8,579 nt of DNA, taken from the NCBI GenBank assembly GCA_022563075.1, contig JADFOC010000081.1, positions 1 through 8,579 of the forward strand. Reading direction: 5' to 3'. A program made the position numbers and the translations under genes. This document shows, piece after piece, positions 1 to 8,365 of the stretch (positions are counted from its first letter, which is position 1; every line of letters begins with the position of its first letter). The stretch is from Pseudomonadota bacterium. Its GTDB lineage: Bacteria > Pseudomonadota > Gammaproteobacteria > Pseudomonadales > Pseudohongiellaceae. The notes under the pieces were generated by a model. That model was not told the origin of the DNA, made no database searches, and was given only the letters and a program-made list of their open reading frames with translations.

Positions 1-873
1 GGATCCTTTGCCCAGGCAGGAGCCCCGGTAGGTGTCATTCTCGCCAACCTGGCTTTTATCATCATCAGTGCGACGGTCTCGGAAGAGGCATTCATGCAAT
101 GGGGTTGGCGAATTCCATTCCTGTCCAGTGTTTTGCTGATTGGTATCAGCATGTATGTGCAGCTCAGTATTGAGGATACCACCGCGTTCAAAAAGCTGCA
201 GGCATTGAAAGCAAAGAAGCAGGCAGAATCACCAACGGCTGCTCCTATTCAACGTTCGCCGGTGTTGGAAGCCATCGTTAAATATCCAAAAAGAATTGCT
301 TTGGCAGCCGGGGCTTTTCTCTCCATTCAGGTCGCCTTTTATATCTTGATTGCGTTCGTGCTCGCTTACGGCAGTGATCCCGATGGAGCCGCGATGTCTC
401 GCAATAGCCTGTTGATCGCTTTATTGGTGGCATCCGCCCTGCAAATACCAACCCAGTTCATGGCCTCCTCCTATTCTGACCGACACGGTCGGCGGGGTGT
501 TTTTATGTTGGGGGCGGTGCTCACTGGAGTGTGGGCTTTTGCTATTTTCCCACTGATTGATACCGGCAACTTCTTTCTGGTGGTGGTGGCGATTAGCGGC
601 GGCCTGATGTTCCTGGGCATGATGTATGGGCCGCAGGCAGCGTTCTTTACCGAACTATTTAGCACCGAGGTAAGATATTCAGGTGTATCGTTGGGATATC
701 AGGTGGGTGCCATTCTTGGTGGTGCGTTTGCACCGACTATTGCGATCCTACTGTGGATCGAATACTCCATTGTCTGGGTATCGGTGTATATCGCCTTTGC
801 TTCGGTACTGTCATTAATCTCGGTGATGCTATTGACAGAAACCTATAAAACAAGTTTGCAAGATACCAATTAA
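1..873 (+). CDS. MFS transporter, metabolite:H+ symporter (MHS) family, C-terminal part
   Basis: Inner-membrane proton-coupled symporter, probably for a small organic solute; the substrate cannot be told from sequence. The frame is open from base 1 (GSFAQAGAPVGVILAN...), so the start lies left of the window and only 290 residues are visible. MHS proteins usually have roughly 430-550 residues, so the first four or so membrane segments are missing. Family marks, numbered from the first visible codon: WGWRIPF near residues 34-40, followed by a hydrophobic segment and an IEDT motif; a cytoplasmic loop rich in Lys and Ala; the MFS loop motif SDRHGRR at 159-165; MYGPQAAFFTELF at 208-220; and RYSGVSLGYQ at 225-234. 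These last motifs are typical of the ProP/ShiA-like MHS branch. About seven hydrophobic segments remain. It ends with TAA and is convergent with the cysteine synthase gene, 72 bp away. An internal ATG at 94 is not the true start, because the motif run begins before it. Confidence 0.9.
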   Translation, partial: GSFAQAGAPVGVILANLAFIIISATVSEEAFMQWGWRIPFLSSVLLIGISMYVQLSIEDTTAFKKLQALKAKKQAESPTAAPIQRSPVLEAIVKYPKRIALAAGAFLSIQVAFYILIAFVLAYGSDPDGAAMSRNSLLIALLVASALQIPTQFMASSYSDRHGRRGVFMLGAVLTGVWAFAIFPLIDTGNFFLVVVAISGGLMFLGMMYGPQAAFFTELFSTEVRYSGVSLGYQVGAILGGAFAPTIAILLWIEYSIVWVSVYIAFASVLSLISVMLLTETYKTSLQDTN

Positions 874-945
874 GAAATTTTGGGTCAGGATAAAAACGAT
901 TTGCAGGTCGAATTGGTTGTTATGTTGACCCCTTATTCGCAAAGG

Positions 946-2454
<1,509 letters not shown>

Positions 2455-2463
2455 GCAGCCCAC

Positions 2464-2825
2464 TGGTTGAAGTTTGGCATTGTAGCTTTAAAGCCTCAAT
2501 GCTGTGAATAGGGAAACTGCATGATAATTTGATGCCCTGTACCCGAATAATCTGTCGCCTGGTTGCCCATGCCTTGCAGTGATTGACCAGTTGTTGGAAC
2601 TGTTTAACTATGGGCTGGAGACGACCCTGACTGTTCCTAGGAACGTCCCATCACTGCGTGCTCTATATGGCGTTGCATTCAAGATAAAAGTACCGAGCGT
2701 ATTGGCGAAATATTCTGGGGAAGCATCAAGATCTGATCCCGATTACACTCATCTAGGGAGTTCAGCTACTGCCGATATTGATAATGTGTATGGCCAAGGG
2801 TTTACTTCATTCTTAGGGAAATGTT
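2464..2825. other. Divergent intergenic region without a supported gene
   Basis: These 362 bp separate the cysteine synthase gene (minus) from the outer-membrane protein gene (plus) and should hold both promoters. Besides the palindrome at 2477-2502 there is a 12-bp perfect palindrome, GTTCCTAGGAAC (2633-2644), of a size expected by chance in a window this long. A plus-strand frame open from GTG 2579 runs into the next gene in another frame. Its product has no signal, motif or ribosome binding site, so I do not call it. No convincing paired -35/-10 boxes were seen for either gene. Confidence 0.5.
2477..2502. promoter_or_regulatory. Imperfect 26-bp palindrome upstream of the cysteine synthase gene
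   Basis: Outer arms GCATTG and CAATGC flank a perfect 10-bp core, GCTTTAAAGC, with two mismatched base pairs on each side of the core; 11 of 13 pairs match. The axis lies between 2489 and 2490. The site starts 23 bp upstream of the ATG at 2454 on the minus strand. A dyad without a central loop looks more like a binding site for a dimeric regulator than an RNA hairpin. No known operator consensus was recognised, so its role as an operator is inference. Confidence 0.4.
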
Positions 2826-3515
2826 ATGGAAAAAATAGTGGCGGTATTTTTTTGTTTGGTGTCTTTCACCTTGCCAAATCTATCTCAAGCTCAAAACAAC
2901 GAAGACGGTTGGGGCCTTGGCTTCAAAGTGGGGAGCACAGGGCTTGGGTTGGAACTGACTAGATCGCTGACCGATACCATCAATTTACGTGGCTCCTACA
3001 ACTTCTTCGAGATTGATGAGGACATCGATGACACGGAAGTAAACTACGATGGTGAGTTTCGAAAGAACAGCATAGGCTTGTTAGCCGATTGGCATCCCTG
3101 GGACGGAGACTTTCGACTCAGCGCCGGCATCTACTACCATTTCGACAACGAGATTAACATCGTCGCTACACCGACCACATCGGCGTCCTTTATATTCAAC
3201 GACACCGTATTCGATGCCACTAACATTGGCTCGGTGGATGGGGATATTGGCTTCAAGCGGACTACGCCCTATCTTGGTATTGGTTGGGGCAATGCAGCAC
3301 AACCTGAGCAGAGGTTTGCTTACATTCTTGAGTTTGGGGTACAGTTTCAAGATTCCCCTAGTGCTAATCTGGCTGCAAGCAATTGTACACTTCCCTTAAA
3401 TGGATGTGCCGAGTTGGATGCGGCGGTGCTTGCAGAAGTAATCGAACTGGAACATGAAATTAATGATTTCAAGTTGTGGCCAGTATTGAGTATAGGTTTT
3501 TCCTACAGATTCTAG
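2826..3515 (+). CDS. Exported outer-membrane beta-barrel protein, uncharacterised
   Basis: Predicted small outer-membrane barrel of 229 residues, role unknown. A Sec signal peptide covers about 1-22 (MEKIVAVFF..., cleavage after SQA22). The mature part alternates polar and hydrophobic residues in short strands: GLGFKVGSTGLGLELTRSL (30-48), NLRGSYNFFEI (53-63), NSIGLLADWHP (81-91), FRLSAGIYYHF (96-106), PYLGIGWG (148-155) and a final LWPVLSIGFSYRF. The C-terminal Phe preceded by alternating hydrophobic residues is the usual BAM-recognition signal. The strand pattern and the WHPWDGDFRLSAGIYY segment resemble a family of uncharacterised proteobacterial OmpA-barrel-like proteins. Two cysteines, C187 and C194, sit in what should be a late loop and may form a disulfide. 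The start is supported by AGGGA (2815-2819), 6 nt before the ATG. It could be a porin or a structural barrel. No operon partner is evident, since the next gene begins 220 bp downstream. Confidence 0.8.
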   Translation: MEKIVAVFFCLVSFTLPNLSQAQNNEDGWGLGFKVGSTGLGLELTRSLTDTINLRGSYNFFEIDEDIDDTEVNYDGEFRKNSIGLLADWHPWDGDFRLSAGIYYHFDNEINIVATPTTSASFIFNDTVFDATNIGSVDGDIGFKRTTPYLGIGWGNAAQPEQRFAYILEFGVQFQDSPSANLAASNCTLPLNGCAELDAAVLAEVIELEHEINDFKLWPVLSIGFSYRF

Positions 3516-3735
3516 ACCCAGGAGATAGTGGAGGCCTGCACACGAGCAGTACAAAACGCTTCGATAGCATGAGTAATAGCAAGCGAGGTTTAGGATTTTG
3601 GATTGCGCTAAGTGTGGGTCTCAATAATCGCTACCGGCAGAGAATTTCCTTGATAAATGCGCATAGCAGGCGTACTTTCAAAACCATCTCTACAGCTTCG
3701 ACTAACTACGACTTGCTCAAAAAATGGAGGCATGG

Positions 3736-4719
3736 ATGGCTATTCAAAACATTCATAACCAAGCAGCACTGTTAGTATTGATCTCTGGCCTGGCATTGGT
3801 AGCCCAGTCTGTTATTGCACAGTCTTCCTCAGACAGTTCTGGCATTCCGCGAATGCCGGATGGCCATCCCGATCTTCAAGGCACCTGGGATTTTCGCACC
3901 ATCACCCCGATGCAACGACCTGCTGCTTTCGGCGAAAAAACGGTGTTGTCGCTAGAGGAAGCAGAAATCTTTGAGGCAGAGGAAAATGTGCGACGGGACC
4001 GTGATAATTTTACCGATACGACCACAACTGGTGACTACAATCAGTTTTGGTATGACCGGGGCACCGAACTATTGGATGACAGACGGACCTCGCTGATTAC
4101 CAGCCCAGCCGATGGGCGCATTCCTCCAATCACTGAAGCGGCGCGCGCATTGCAGCGCGAAATAGGGGAGGTCAGGCAACTCGCCATTGGTGTCGAAGCC
4201 CGTCCCTTGTCGGAACGCTGTATTATGGGCTTCAATTCCGGTCCGCCGATGACGCCAAGCGCTTACAACAACAACGTACAGCTGGTGCAAACACCGGATC
4301 ACTTCCTGATTCATAACGAGATGGTGCATAACGTCCGAGTAGTTAAGATGAATACAACGGAGCATCGTGAAATTCCTCGTAAGTGGGAAGGTGATTCTAT
4401 TGGTCATTGGGAGGGTGATACCCTGGTGATTGAGACTGATTATTTCGCGCGGGCCACTGCATTTAGAAATTCCAGTGCCAACATGCATCTAGTGGAACGC
4501 TTTTCCATGATAGATGCCGATACCATTGCCTACGAGTTCACCATCGAAGATCCTACCACCTGGACTGCGCCCTGGACCGCCATGTTTCCCCTGCGTCGGG
4601 CAGATTTGCCGATGTATGAGTATGCCTGTCACGAGGGGAACTACAGTATGGCAGGGGTGTTAGGCGGCTGGCGACGGTTGGAGCAAATTGCCGCACAGGA
4701 AGCTGCCGCCGCAAACTAG
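3736..4719 (+). CDS. Exported protein of unknown function (PRMPDGHPDLQGTW family)
   Basis: A 327-residue secreted or periplasmic protein of unknown function. A Sec signal peptide covers about 1-28 (hydrophobic ALLVLISGLALVAQS, cleavage after VIA28). The mature N-terminus has PRMPDGHPDLQGTWDF (38-53), then an acidic charged stretch. The conserved half is rich in family-like blocks: SERCIMGFNSGPPM (159-172), YNNNVQLVQTPD (177-188), HNEMVHNVRVV (193-203), WEGDSIGHWEGDTLVIET (217-234), and YEYACHEGNYSM (294-305). I recall similar blocks in many exported hypothetical proteins of marine gammaproteobacteria and Acidobacteria, but know of no assigned reaction. The regular beta-strand pattern with WEGD/GHWEGD repeats suggests a beta-rich, perhaps calycin-like fold; that is inference. 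C162 and C298 could form a disulfide. The ATG at 3736 is preferred over one at 3724, because GGAGG (3726-3730) lies 5 nt upstream of it and overlaps the earlier ATG. Confidence 0.8.
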   Translation: MAIQNIHNQAALLVLISGLALVAQSVIAQSSSDSSGIPRMPDGHPDLQGTWDFRTITPMQRPAAFGEKTVLSLEEAEIFEAEENVRRDRDNFTDTTTTGDYNQFWYDRGTELLDDRRTSLITSPADGRIPPITEAARALQREIGEVRQLAIGVEARPLSERCIMGFNSGPPMTPSAYNNNVQLVQTPDHFLIHNEMVHNVRVVKMNTTEHREIPRKWEGDSIGHWEGDTLVIETDYFARATAFRNSSANMHLVERFSMIDADTIAYEFTIEDPTTWTAPWTAMFPLRRADLPMYEYACHEGNYSMAGVLGGWRRLEQIAAQEAAAAN

Positions 4720-4760
4720 CGAGTTAGAAATTCAACTTCGACGCGGAAGTCGCGACTCGC
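4719..4760 (+). repeat. Nested inverted repeats at the end of the exported-protein gene
   Basis: Outer arms GCGAGT (4719-4724) and ACTCGC (4755-4760) enclose an inner hairpin, ACTTC (4735-4739) and GAAGT (4746-4750), with a 6-nt loop. The structure starts on the last base of the stop codon. No T-run follows on the plus strand, so it is not a standard intrinsic terminator. It may protect the 3' end of the mRNA, or it may be chance. Confidence 0.3.
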
Positions 4761-4926
4761 TGTTGATGAACGAGAAAGGCCGGCCCGGGACAGTCTCAGT
4801 TACATAATAAAAGTATCCAACTGGCTGACCTGGCGCGGCATGAATATTTAGACGAGGGTTTGGAGCCAGCATAATAACCAATGAGTTGTAGCAGTCCGCG
4901 GTGTCTGGCAAAGCCGACATTCAAGT

Positions 4927-5265
4927 TTACTTGCGTATCCATGCGCCGCCGGCATTCTGAATATAATGTCCCGATCGCGTCGCCGCCACCGCCCGTTCAT
5001 AGGCCAGCGCGGCGACCTGTTCAACACTGATTCCATTCTGTCCAGCAATCTGCTGGTAGCGTTGACGCCGTTGATTGTTGACATCACGCACCAGCGCCAC
5101 GATGTCGCTTGGCGCGCCGTTGACGACGAGCCCTACATAGCCGTCCCGTTGCTCCCCGACCAATCCCTGGGTTTTGGCGTCCTGCAACGTCGCGGCGTAG
5201 ACCGCTGGGATTAGCGTTGCCAACAGAACCAATGTAATTATCGACTTTACAAATTTCTTCATCAT
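4927..5265 (-). CDS. ydbL: YdbL family periplasmic protein (DUF1318)
   Basis: Small periplasmic accessory protein of the YdbH-YnbE envelope system; 112 residues. A Sec signal peptide (MMKKFVKSIITLVLLATL...) ends at AVYA24. The mature part matches the DUF1318/YdbL pattern: LQDAKTQGLVGEQRDGYVGL (27-46), then a helical segment VNNQRRQRYQQIAGQNGIS (62-80), and a C-terminal GHYIQNAGGAWIRK. It is the last gene of the set, 9 nt after the ynbE stop codon, so the two are almost certainly co-transcribed and probably translationally coupled. AGGA lies 4 nt before the first ATG, 7 nt before the second, so either of the two adjacent methionines could start the protein. In E. coli, YdbL is reported to influence the YdbH-YnbE partnership; that role is taken from the family and not visible here. 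The set ends here, followed by 207 bp before the convergent exported-protein gene. Confidence 0.92.
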   Translation of the reverse strand: MMKKFVKSIITLVLLATLIPAVYAATLQDAKTQGLVGEQRDGYVGLVVNGAPSDIVALVRDVNNQRRQRYQQIAGQNGISVEQVAALAYERAVAATRSGHYIQNAGGAWIRK

Positions 5266-5274
5266 AAGTTCCTG

Positions 5275-5469
5275 TTAAAACAACCCACTGTCCGCTGCGA
5301 AAATACCGTCCAGTTCTTCTTCAATCTTCACGCGAATCTCATGTTCGATGCGTACATTCAGGTTGATGGTAATGGGCTCGTTGGGCAGTGCTATTTGTAC
5401 TGTGGGTGTGCAAGTGACCAGCAGTAGCGCCAAAATTGACAGGTGGCTGGTAATAAGTATGTTCTTCAT
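5275..5469 (-). CDS. ynbE: YnbE family outer-membrane lipoprotein
   Basis: Tiny lipoprotein of 64 residues, the outer-membrane partner of YdbH. A hydrophobic signal segment (ILITSHLSILALLLV) leads to a lipobox LVTC with lipidated C20. Thr at -1 is less usual than Gly, Ala or Ser. The mature part carries the hallmark of the family: CTPTVQIALPNEPITINLNV, then RIEHEIRVKIEEELDGIF and a C-terminal DSGLF. In E. coli, YnbE is reported to join YdbH by beta-strand pairing to complete a bridge between the two membranes; the amphipathic PITINLNVRIEHEIRV strand fits that. The ribosome binding site is weak (GAGAAG about 11 nt upstream). The gene lies 111 nt after the ydbH stop, an unusually wide spacing, and 9 nt before ydbL. 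A dedicated promoter may lie in the gap. Confidence 0.93.
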   Translation of the reverse strand: MKNILITSHLSILALLLVTCTPTVQIALPNEPITINLNVRIEHEIRVKIEEELDGIFAADSGLF

Positions 5470-5534
5470 AGCATTGATAACTTCTCTAGTGTCAGATTCA
5501 CAGCATATCCGATTTAGATGAACCTTTCCTGAAT

Positions 5535-5576
5535 TGAACTTATTATATTAGACCACCAGAATTTGAATAAATTGCT
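5535..5576 (-). promoter_or_regulatory. Possible internal promoter for ynbE-ydbL
   Basis: On the minus strand, in the gap after ydbH, there is a perfect -10 box, TATAAT (plus-strand positions 5542-5547), about 73 bp before the ynbE ATG. The -35 region at usual spacing is poor (TTATTC at 17 bp), and there is no extended -10 TG. The gap is AT-rich, so a chance match is possible. Confidence 0.3.
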
Positions 5577-5580
5577 GTAT

Positions 5581-7971
5581 CTAGTTTTTTCCCCGCAGTC
5601 TCTGCTCCAAAGCATCAGTAATGACCCTGCTCGCCTGCAAACTTCTTAGCAATGTCGGGATATTGTCGGTTATATTGATGTTTACATTGATGGCCTGGCC
5701 ATCATTCATGTCAGGATTGATCCCCTGCAGCTGGATTTCCATCCTAAGATCACCGTTCTCATCATAGAACACTTCGGTATTGAGGGTTTCGAATTGGTAA
5801 TTTGACAGGGCATCGTTCACCAGTTTTATGCTGGGATTGCTACTGGGAACCGAATTGGCGGGTGTGTATCGAATCGAACCGCCGGGGTTGAGTGCGGCGA
5901 CCAGTCCTTGTTCGATGGTGAACCTGTCCCCGCTCAGCCGCAGTGGCAGATAGCCGCTAATCAATCCCTCAACGACCAGCGCAGGATAGTCCGCCAGATT
6001 GACTATGGATGCCAGATTCAAACCCGTTAACACTATGCCGAGTTCGTTTTCGTCCTGGGTTGCGTCGTAATCGAATTCGGGTACAGAAACGCTGCCACCT
6101 AGTACTTCGATATTTAATCCTTCGACACGAAACTGCATGGCGCTGGTATCGAACCGATACTGCCACTCGATATTACTCATCGGCAATCCCACATCGATGG
6201 TGGCGATGGTGGCTGACAGATCCCCATTAGAGCGCAATCCAAATGGGTCCGTCACTTCCCCGGTAATTTCCGTATTTAGATCCACAAAGAAATTGCCTTG
6301 ATAGAATCCACTGAAATTCTGCAGCTTGAGTGAAACGGGTCCACCAATATTCCAGCGCTTATCTGATTGACGCTTCCACCATAGCTGAGCTTCTGCAGAA
6401 ACATTTCCAGCCACAATATCGGTATTAAACAGAGTCAGATTCACCATTGAAGAAAGGGGTGTAATACTACTGAAAGAGTATTGCGGCAGTTGCAGTTCGG
6501 CACTTCCCGAACTATCAGTTAACTGATGTTGGAACACGGCATTTATTTCTAATTGGTTGTTCACGCGCAATGCGATTGATCCATGTAGCGTGTTTTCCTG
6601 AAAATCAAGCGCACCAACGATGGTGGGGTTGTTAACAGTGATATTTTCAATCTCAGGGCTAATTTCATTGCTGAAAAAAGCGAAGCTACCGCTCACCTGT
6701 TCGCCAATGTTGAATTCAATATTTTGCAGTGTCAGATTCATGCCGCCGTTGGCCACGGGTGTGCTTGCAGTTGGTATAGATAGCTCCAGGCTTGGAATGG
6801 ATAGATACAACTCATTTTCGGTATAATCGATATTCACCGCCGCCGTTATCACCATGCTTTCTACCTGAATGTCGCTAATACGCAGCTTGCTGCCCAGTGC
6901 CTCCCATTGTGCGTTTGCAGCACAGCTAGTCGTTGAAGAACAAACAAAATTAGCGCCTGCAAGCGTCGACTCAAAATGAGCTTCACCTGCTCGGTCAACC
7001 AGGGATGCCGTGAAATGGATGTCTGTGGTGGCAGAGAGTTCAATGCCAGCGTCGATCGAATCAGCTGCGCCAACCAGCAAAAGGGGCAGGTGAATCTTAA
7101 TGTCGCTGGTCGTCGCGACCGATTGCTGCGCGATGTGAAACACTGAATTGGGGCTATCGATAGTCAGCCTGAGTTCGGATATAGCGGGTCTCTCGAATAA
7201 GCTTTGCACAGTCAGTTGGCTGTCCAAGTACAAACTGTTGGTTGAGATTGTAAAAGGCGCTAACGCTGCTGCGATGTCTGGAAACTCGGTGAGAGCATCC
7301 AAATGGGCTGTGCTCTGCACCTTGAGTCCAATACTTTCCGCAAGCACTGCTAATTCGAAATCGGATTCTAAAGCTAATTGATTGTTGAATTTTAGCCTCA
7401 TCGTACCGGCAATAGCGTCGGTTCCAGATCTTTGCGCGTTTAATTCCAGTTGTAATTTGGGGGAGTCATTGAAAACAAGTTTACTCACCAAACGAGTCGG
7501 TTGAGTTTGCCATTGCAACTCCAGGTCGAACTGTTCGCTATTTGATTCGATCGTGATATGTCCAATCACGATATCTGCGATTGGGATGTTATCCACGGCC
7601 CGCAGCATATCCGTTAAAGAAGGGCTGGTGCCTGGTTGAGAATTACTGGGTTCAAGCGAGAGTAATTGTACGTTTAGCTGTGCGATGACCAATGACCGAA
7701 GTTGTCCTCGGAATAGCTCAGACATGCTGTATTGCAACTCAATCCCACTGATGGAGAGCTTGGCCTGCTTACTCTCAAGCGTTGCAGTGAGTGCATTAAT
7801 CGACTTCGTTCCCAACCGCAGCTGTCCGAGGCTGGTGAGTTCGAAGCCAAGCTCATCGAGGTAAAAATTGGCAAGCGGGACCAGCAGAAGCGAGGGGACC
7901 AGAGCCAGCATAGCGGCTGAGACGCCGATTAACATGAGTAAAGCCAACAAAGTTGCTCTCAGGTGTTTCAT
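5581..7971 (-). CDS. ydbH: YdbH family AsmA-like intermembrane protein
   Basis: Large inner-membrane-anchored periplasmic protein of 796 residues. In E. coli, YdbH, TamB and YhdP are AsmA-like bridges with partly shared roles in moving phospholipid to the outer membrane. One N-terminal transmembrane segment covers about 7-35 (LLALLMLIGVSAAMLALVPSLLL). The rest is long runs of short amphipathic beta strands, as expected for a hydrophobic-groove bridge. The C-terminal region is the most family-like: GLISGYLPLRLSGDRFTIEQG, then LNPGGSIRY, and NPDMNDGQAINVNINITDNI at 752-771 followed by PTLLRSLQ. E. coli YdbH is somewhat longer (about 879 residues), so this is a slightly short member. C344 and C350 form a close cysteine pair. 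The ATG at 7971 directly precedes the anchor; its ribosome binding site is poor (GGGGA about 13 nt upstream). It is first in the ydbH-ynbE-ydbL set. Confidence 0.9.
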   Translation of the reverse strand: MKHLRATLLALLMLIGVSAAMLALVPSLLLVPLANFYLDELGFELTSLGQLRLGTKSINALTATLESKQAKLSISGIELQYSMSELFRGQLRSLVIAQLNVQLLSLEPSNSQPGTSPSLTDMLRAVDNIPIADIVIGHITIESNSEQFDLELQWQTQPTRLVSKLVFNDSPKLQLELNAQRSGTDAIAGTMRLKFNNQLALESDFELAVLAESIGLKVQSTAHLDALTEFPDIAAALAPFTISTNSLYLDSQLTVQSLFERPAISELRLTIDSPNSVFHIAQQSVATTSDIKIHLPLLLVGAADSIDAGIELSATTDIHFTASLVDRAGEAHFESTLAGANFVCSSTTSCAANAQWEALGSKLRISDIQVESMVITAAVNIDYTENELYLSIPSLELSIPTASTPVANGGMNLTLQNIEFNIGEQVSGSFAFFSNEISPEIENITVNNPTIVGALDFQENTLHGSIALRVNNQLEINAVFQHQLTDSSGSAELQLPQYSFSSITPLSSMVNLTLFNTDIVAGNVSAEAQLWWKRQSDKRWNIGGPVSLKLQNFSGFYQGNFFVDLNTEITGEVTDPFGLRSNGDLSATIATIDVGLPMSNIEWQYRFDTSAMQFRVEGLNIEVLGGSVSVPEFDYDATQDENELGIVLTGLNLASIVNLADYPALVVEGLISGYLPLRLSGDRFTIEQGLVAALNPGGSIRYTPANSVPSSNPSIKLVNDALSNYQFETLNTEVFYDENGDLRMEIQLQGINPDMNDGQAINVNINITDNIPTLLRSLQASRVITDALEQRLRGKN

Positions 7972-8147
7972 GGTCTGTATTCGATCCCCAGATAAATACT
8001 GACTAGTGTGTGTTTTCGGCGGTTTTATTACAAGCGGCGATTGGATTCGCAGAGATCAGAGATGAATATTCCCAGCACCAAGATGAAATCCGTGATGGCC
8101 AATGAGACTGGGCGTAAGCAAATTAGGGCTAGGCACTGTCCTGTCCT

Positions 8148-8169
8148 GGTGCCGTGCTTCCGGGGCACC
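8148..8169. repeat. Inverted repeat in the ydbH/PAS intergenic region
   Basis: Perfect 6-bp arms GGTGCC (8148-8153) and GGCACC (8164-8169) enclose a 10-nt loop. A further GGCAC at 8132-8136 could compete for the GTGCC arm. No T-run follows on either strand, so it is not an intrinsic terminator. It may be an operator or a leader structure, or chance. Confidence 0.25.
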
Positions 8170-8263
8170 GCCGATTCTCAAACTGTTCAGTCTTCTAGGT
8201 CCTAACTGGTGAGCGCAGTGGTTTATCCGGTGAGATGAATCAATCGCTGGTAATCTGCCACGC

Positions 8264-8292
8264 CAGGCAAGAGCGACATACTCTACTATAAT
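8264..8292 (+). promoter_or_regulatory. Possible promoter for the PAS-domain gene
   Basis: A perfect -10 box, TATAAT (8287-8292), has a weak -35 (CAGGCA, 3 of 6 matches) at 17-bp spacing. Transcription would begin near 8299, giving a leader of about 67 nt before the GTG at 8366. The AGGAG just after that point is not followed by a normal start codon. Confidence 0.35.
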
Positions 8293-8365
8293 CTATTAAA
8301 GGAGAAGATCAGCATAAAGGACGGTCTAATTCACTGTTTTATCTAAGTATATTGTGGAATAGCCA

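Larger units (their letters stand above)
7972..8365. other. Divergent intergenic region, no supported gene
   Basis: These 394 bp lie between ydbH (minus) and the PAS gene (plus). A frame open from 8008 to 8205 on the plus strand has no ribosome binding site, signal or motif and is not called. The stretch holds a GGTGCC/GGCACC hairpin (8148-8169), a short tandem GTCCT repeat at about 8139-8146, and a perfect TATAAT at 8287-8292. An AGGAG (8300-8304) has no ATG, GTG or TTG at a usable distance. No clear promoter for ydbH was found. Confidence 0.5.

Noticed and set aside
882..931. GGGTCA/TGACCC inverted repeat between the convergent genes
   Set aside because: The arms are only 6 bp with a 38-nt loop and no T-run, so it is not a credible terminator.
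2633..2644. 12-bp perfect palindrome GTTCCTAGGAAC
   Set aside because: About two such palindromes are expected by chance in a window this long, and there is no extended symmetry around it.
2579..2962. 127-codon plus-strand frame from GTG 2579
   Set aside because: It has no ribosome binding site, signal or motif, and it overlaps the outer-membrane protein gene in another frame. The latter has a signal peptide and a good Shine-Dalgarno sequence.
3476..3775. 99-codon plus-strand frame spanning the gap between the two exported-protein genes
   Set aside because: It overlaps the ends of both neighbours in a different frame, and its product is low in any recognisable pattern.
4069..4488. 139-codon minus-strand frame opposite the exported protein gene
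   Set aside because: It is a shadow of a gene with a strong ribosome binding site, signal peptide and conserved-looking blocks.
4732..4920. 62-codon minus-strand frame starting 6 nt after the ydbL stop
   Set aside because: The close spacing could suggest coupling, but there is no Shine-Dalgarno sequence and no recognisable motif.
5488..6740. 13-nt direct repeat AGTGTCAGATTCA at 5488-5500 and 6728-6740
   Set aside because: One copy is intergenic and one encodes beta-strand residues of YdbH. There is no flanking structure, so chance is likely.
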